Positions 6,165-7,843 of a stretch of 7,843 nt of DNA are shown here, piece after piece; position 1 is the first letter of the stretch, and each line of letters opens with the position of its first letter. Below the pieces are notes generated by a model, which made no database searches, was not told where the DNA came from, and saw nothing but the letters and a program-made list of their open reading frames with translations. The DNA comes from an uncultured Oscillospiraceae bacterium (lineage in GTDB: Bacteria > Bacillota > Clostridia > Oscillospirales > Acutalibacteraceae), in assembly GCA_902489335.1 (NCBI GenBank), contig CABTZO010000044.1, forward strand, positions 1-7,843. Reading direction: 5' to 3'. The translations under genes and the position numbers were made by a program.

Positions 6165-6198
6165 AAGTTTACGCGAAAGTTTATCGTGCAAAATTTTG
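6165..6198. repeat. Direct repeat AAGTTTA and palindrome GCAAAATTTTGC in the murC/addB divergent region
   Basis: AAGTTTA occurs at 6165-6171 and 6177-6183, 12 bp apart, separated by CGCGA. It is followed by a 12-bp perfect palindrome (about 6188-6199) and a T run. The elements lie upstream of both divergent genes. The palindrome plus T run resembles a weak plus-strand terminator, but no plus-strand gene lies upstream, so a regulatory site is the more economical reading. Confidence 0.35.
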
Positions 6199-6222
6199 CG
6201 TTTTTAATATTTATAATATAAT
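6196..6222 (+). promoter_or_regulatory. addB: Candidate promoter for addB
   Basis: A perfect TATAAT at 6217-6222 has TTGCGT 15 bp upstream (6196-6201), or a poorer TTTTGC at the standard 17 bp. Other TATAAT boxes occur at 6212-6217 and 6240-6245 without good -35 partners. One of these probably drives addB, but the sequence does not decide which. An AACAC/GTGTT inverted repeat (6251-6255 and 6263-6267) lies downstream in the presumed leader. Confidence 0.4.
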
Positions 6223-6299
6223 TAAAGATAAAGCTGATATATAATCTAAAAACACCTAAAATGTGTTAAACTTAATTATAAATTTATTTGGGAGAAAAT

Positions 6300-7843
6300 A
6301 TGGTTGAATTTATAGTCGGAAGATCTCATACAGGCAAAACTACACTATTATACGAAAAAATTAAAAATAGCATTGATGACGGTAAAAAAGCGATTTTACT
6401 TGTTCCCGAGCAAGCTTCATTTGAAACAGAACGTAAAGTTTTGAAAACATTCGGACCCGTAATCTCAAATGAAATTCAAGTCTTAAGCTTTACACGACTT
6501 ATGGTTTACCTTAATATTTTGGAAGACGAAGAACTGAAGGAACCGTCAGATTTTTCAAATCTCTTGCTGTTTTACACAGCTCTACAAGACTTAAAAAAGG
6601 AATTGAAAATTTATAACCTCGATAAAGTTTCGGTTTCTTTCTGTAAAAATCTTTTAAGTCTATACAATGAATTCAATTTATTTAATATTACTCCCGAAAT
6701 GCTCAAAGATATCAAAGATACAAATTCTGCCTTTAACGATAAAATATATGATGTTTCTTTGATTTTTTCCTATTTTGAAGCTTTAAGAAAAAAACATTTT
6801 CCAAACGCAAAATCCGAAGATAAAATACTGTTGAAAAAATTAGAAAACTTAAAGCCCTATGTGGGATACAATCTTTTTGTTGATGATTTCTACGGCTTTT
6901 CCGAATCAAAATATGATATTCTCGATGAACTTCTTAAACAGTGTGAAGACGCATATTTTTCCCTTTGTCTTGACATAGACTCATCGGAATATATGACTTT
7001 CGAAAACAATATAAACACATATAAAAGGCTAAAAAAGCTTTCCGAGAAAAACGGTTACAAAATAAAAAGAACTAAACTCACAGATTATGTAGGCTATGAA
7101 AGCAAAGCATTAATAAATCTGTCGGACAACGCACTTTCTCCGCTTGCCGAAATATTTGAAGAGCCCTGCCCTGAAATTTCGGTTGTAAAATCGGAAAATA
7201 TTATTCAGGAATGTGACTTTGTAGCCTGCGAAATAAAGCGACTTTTGAGAGAAGAAAATTACAGATATAACGATATTGCTGTTGTTACGGCAGACTACTC
7301 AAAATATGAAAATGAGCTTAAATCTTCATTTAATAAATATAAAATACCGTATTTTGAAGATAGCAGAGAGTCAATATTATCTCAGCCTTTAAGTGTTTAC
7401 ATATTAAAGGTTCTGGAAATCTGTGCATACGGATATAAAAGACAGAATATAATTTCTCTCTTAGGTACACATTTGACCGGAATTGCAGAAGACGATCTCT
7501 ATGAATTTGAAAATTATCTTTATATGTGGGAAATCGACGGAGCAGACTTCTTAAAACCCTTTGTTGAAAACCCTTACGGTGTAACAGACAGAGATAATGA
7601 AGATGCAGACAAAATTTTAGACAGGTTTAATTTAATAAGGTCCAAAATTACAAAACCCATAGAAAAATTAAGAGCACAATTAAAGCAGACAAATTTCAAA
7701 GACAGTGCAAAAGCACTATATGAATACATTGATCAGGTAAAATTAAGTGAAAATTTTGCCGATTTGATTTTTGACTCAAATTATTCCGAAATTGAAGTAA
7801 ACAGTCAAAATCAAATTTGGGATAAGACGATAGAACTTATTCA
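6300..7843 (+). CDS. addB: ATP-dependent helicase/deoxyribonuclease subunit B (AddB), N-terminal part, runs off window
   Basis: AddB is one subunit of the AddAB helicase-nuclease, which processes double-strand DNA ends for RecA-dependent recombination in Gram-positive bacteria. About 514 codons, all open, are present of a protein that is normally near 1,100 to 1,200 residues. The N-terminus has the hallmark sequence MVEFIVGRSHTGKTTLL with the Walker A-type loop GRSHTGKT (7-14), then LLVPEQASFETE (33-44), VLSFTRL (61-67) and FVDDFYGFS (193-201), a pattern characteristic of AddB. The C-terminal nuclease domain and its iron-sulfur cysteines lie beyond the window. ATG at 6300 is preceded by GGGAG, 5 nt away. 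addA would be expected just downstream. Its transcription diverges from murC, with a 216-bp shared control region. No frameshift or internal stop is seen. Confidence 0.92.
   Translation, partial: MVEFIVGRSHTGKTTLLYEKIKNSIDDGKKAILLVPEQASFETERKVLKTFGPVISNEIQVLSFTRLMVYLNILEDEELKEPSDFSNLLLFYTALQDLKKELKIYNLDKVSVSFCKNLLSLYNEFNLFNITPEMLKDIKDTNSAFNDKIYDVSLIFSYFEALRKKHFPNAKSEDKILLKKLENLKPYVGYNLFVDDFYGFSESKYDILDELLKQCEDAYFSLCLDIDSSEYMTFENNINTYKRLKKLSEKNGYKIKRTKLTDYVGYESKALINLSDNALSPLAEIFEEPCPEISVVKSENIIQECDFVACEIKRLLREENYRYNDIAVVTADYSKYENELKSSFNKYKIPYFEDSRESILSQPLSVYILKVLEICAYGYKRQNIISLLGTHLTGIAEDDLYEFENYLYMWEIDGADFLKPFVENPYGVTDRDNEDADKILDRFNLIRSKITKPIEKLRAQLKQTNFKDSAKALYEYIDQVKLSENFADLIFDSNYSEIEVNSQNQIWDKTIELI

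Overview
The window is AT-rich DNA with low-GC codon usage, strong Shine-Dalgarno sites and mostly short gaps between genes. It contains a MurC with the 'EACEF' clostridial-type central motif and an AddB-type (not RecBCD-type) helicase/nuclease subunit. Together these point to a low-GC Gram-positive anaerobe of the Clostridia. Genus and family cannot be told from this sequence.

Layout from left to right. (1) Positions 1-27 hold the 5' part of a minus-strand tRNA gene cut by the window edge, with a near-consensus promoter at 61-89. (2) Positions 126-3591 hold two tandem, overlapping minus-strand genes for paralogous AMP-forming acyl-CoA synthetases. The upstream gene is 1891-3591 and the downstream gene is 126-1898. 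(3) A 110-bp gap at 3592-3701 carries a cluster of TTAACA repeats and a plausible promoter. (4) Positions 3702-4457 hold a membrane-anchored L,D-transpeptidase (YkuD fold) that starts with TTG. (5) A 261-bp gap at 4458-4718 contains a start-stop dipeptide-like element, a 24-codon open frame without a start codon and a hairpin. (6) Positions 4719-6083 hold murC. (7) A 216-bp divergent intergenic region at 6084-6299 has a good extended -10 promoter for murC inside nested inverted repeats, and several -10-like boxes facing the other way. (8) From 6300 to the right edge runs the first ~514 codons of addB on the plus strand.

The four minus-strand genes (murC, L,D-transpeptidase, two acyl-CoA synthetases) all point the same way and no convincing terminator separates them, so some read-through is possible. 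MurC adds L-alanine to UDP-MurNAc in the cytoplasm, the first peptide step of peptidoglycan synthesis. The L,D-transpeptidase acts outside the membrane on finished wall. The two ligases probably activate fatty acids to acyl-CoA for the same cell. AddB belongs to double-strand break repair and is transcribed separately.

I see no mobile element, CRISPR array, phage gene or clearly new multi-gene system. The items most worth a second look are the nested palindromes over the murC promoter, the TTAACA array ahead of the synthetase pair, the unexplained leader upstream of the L,D-transpeptidase, and the tandem synthetases with altered ATP-loop motifs.
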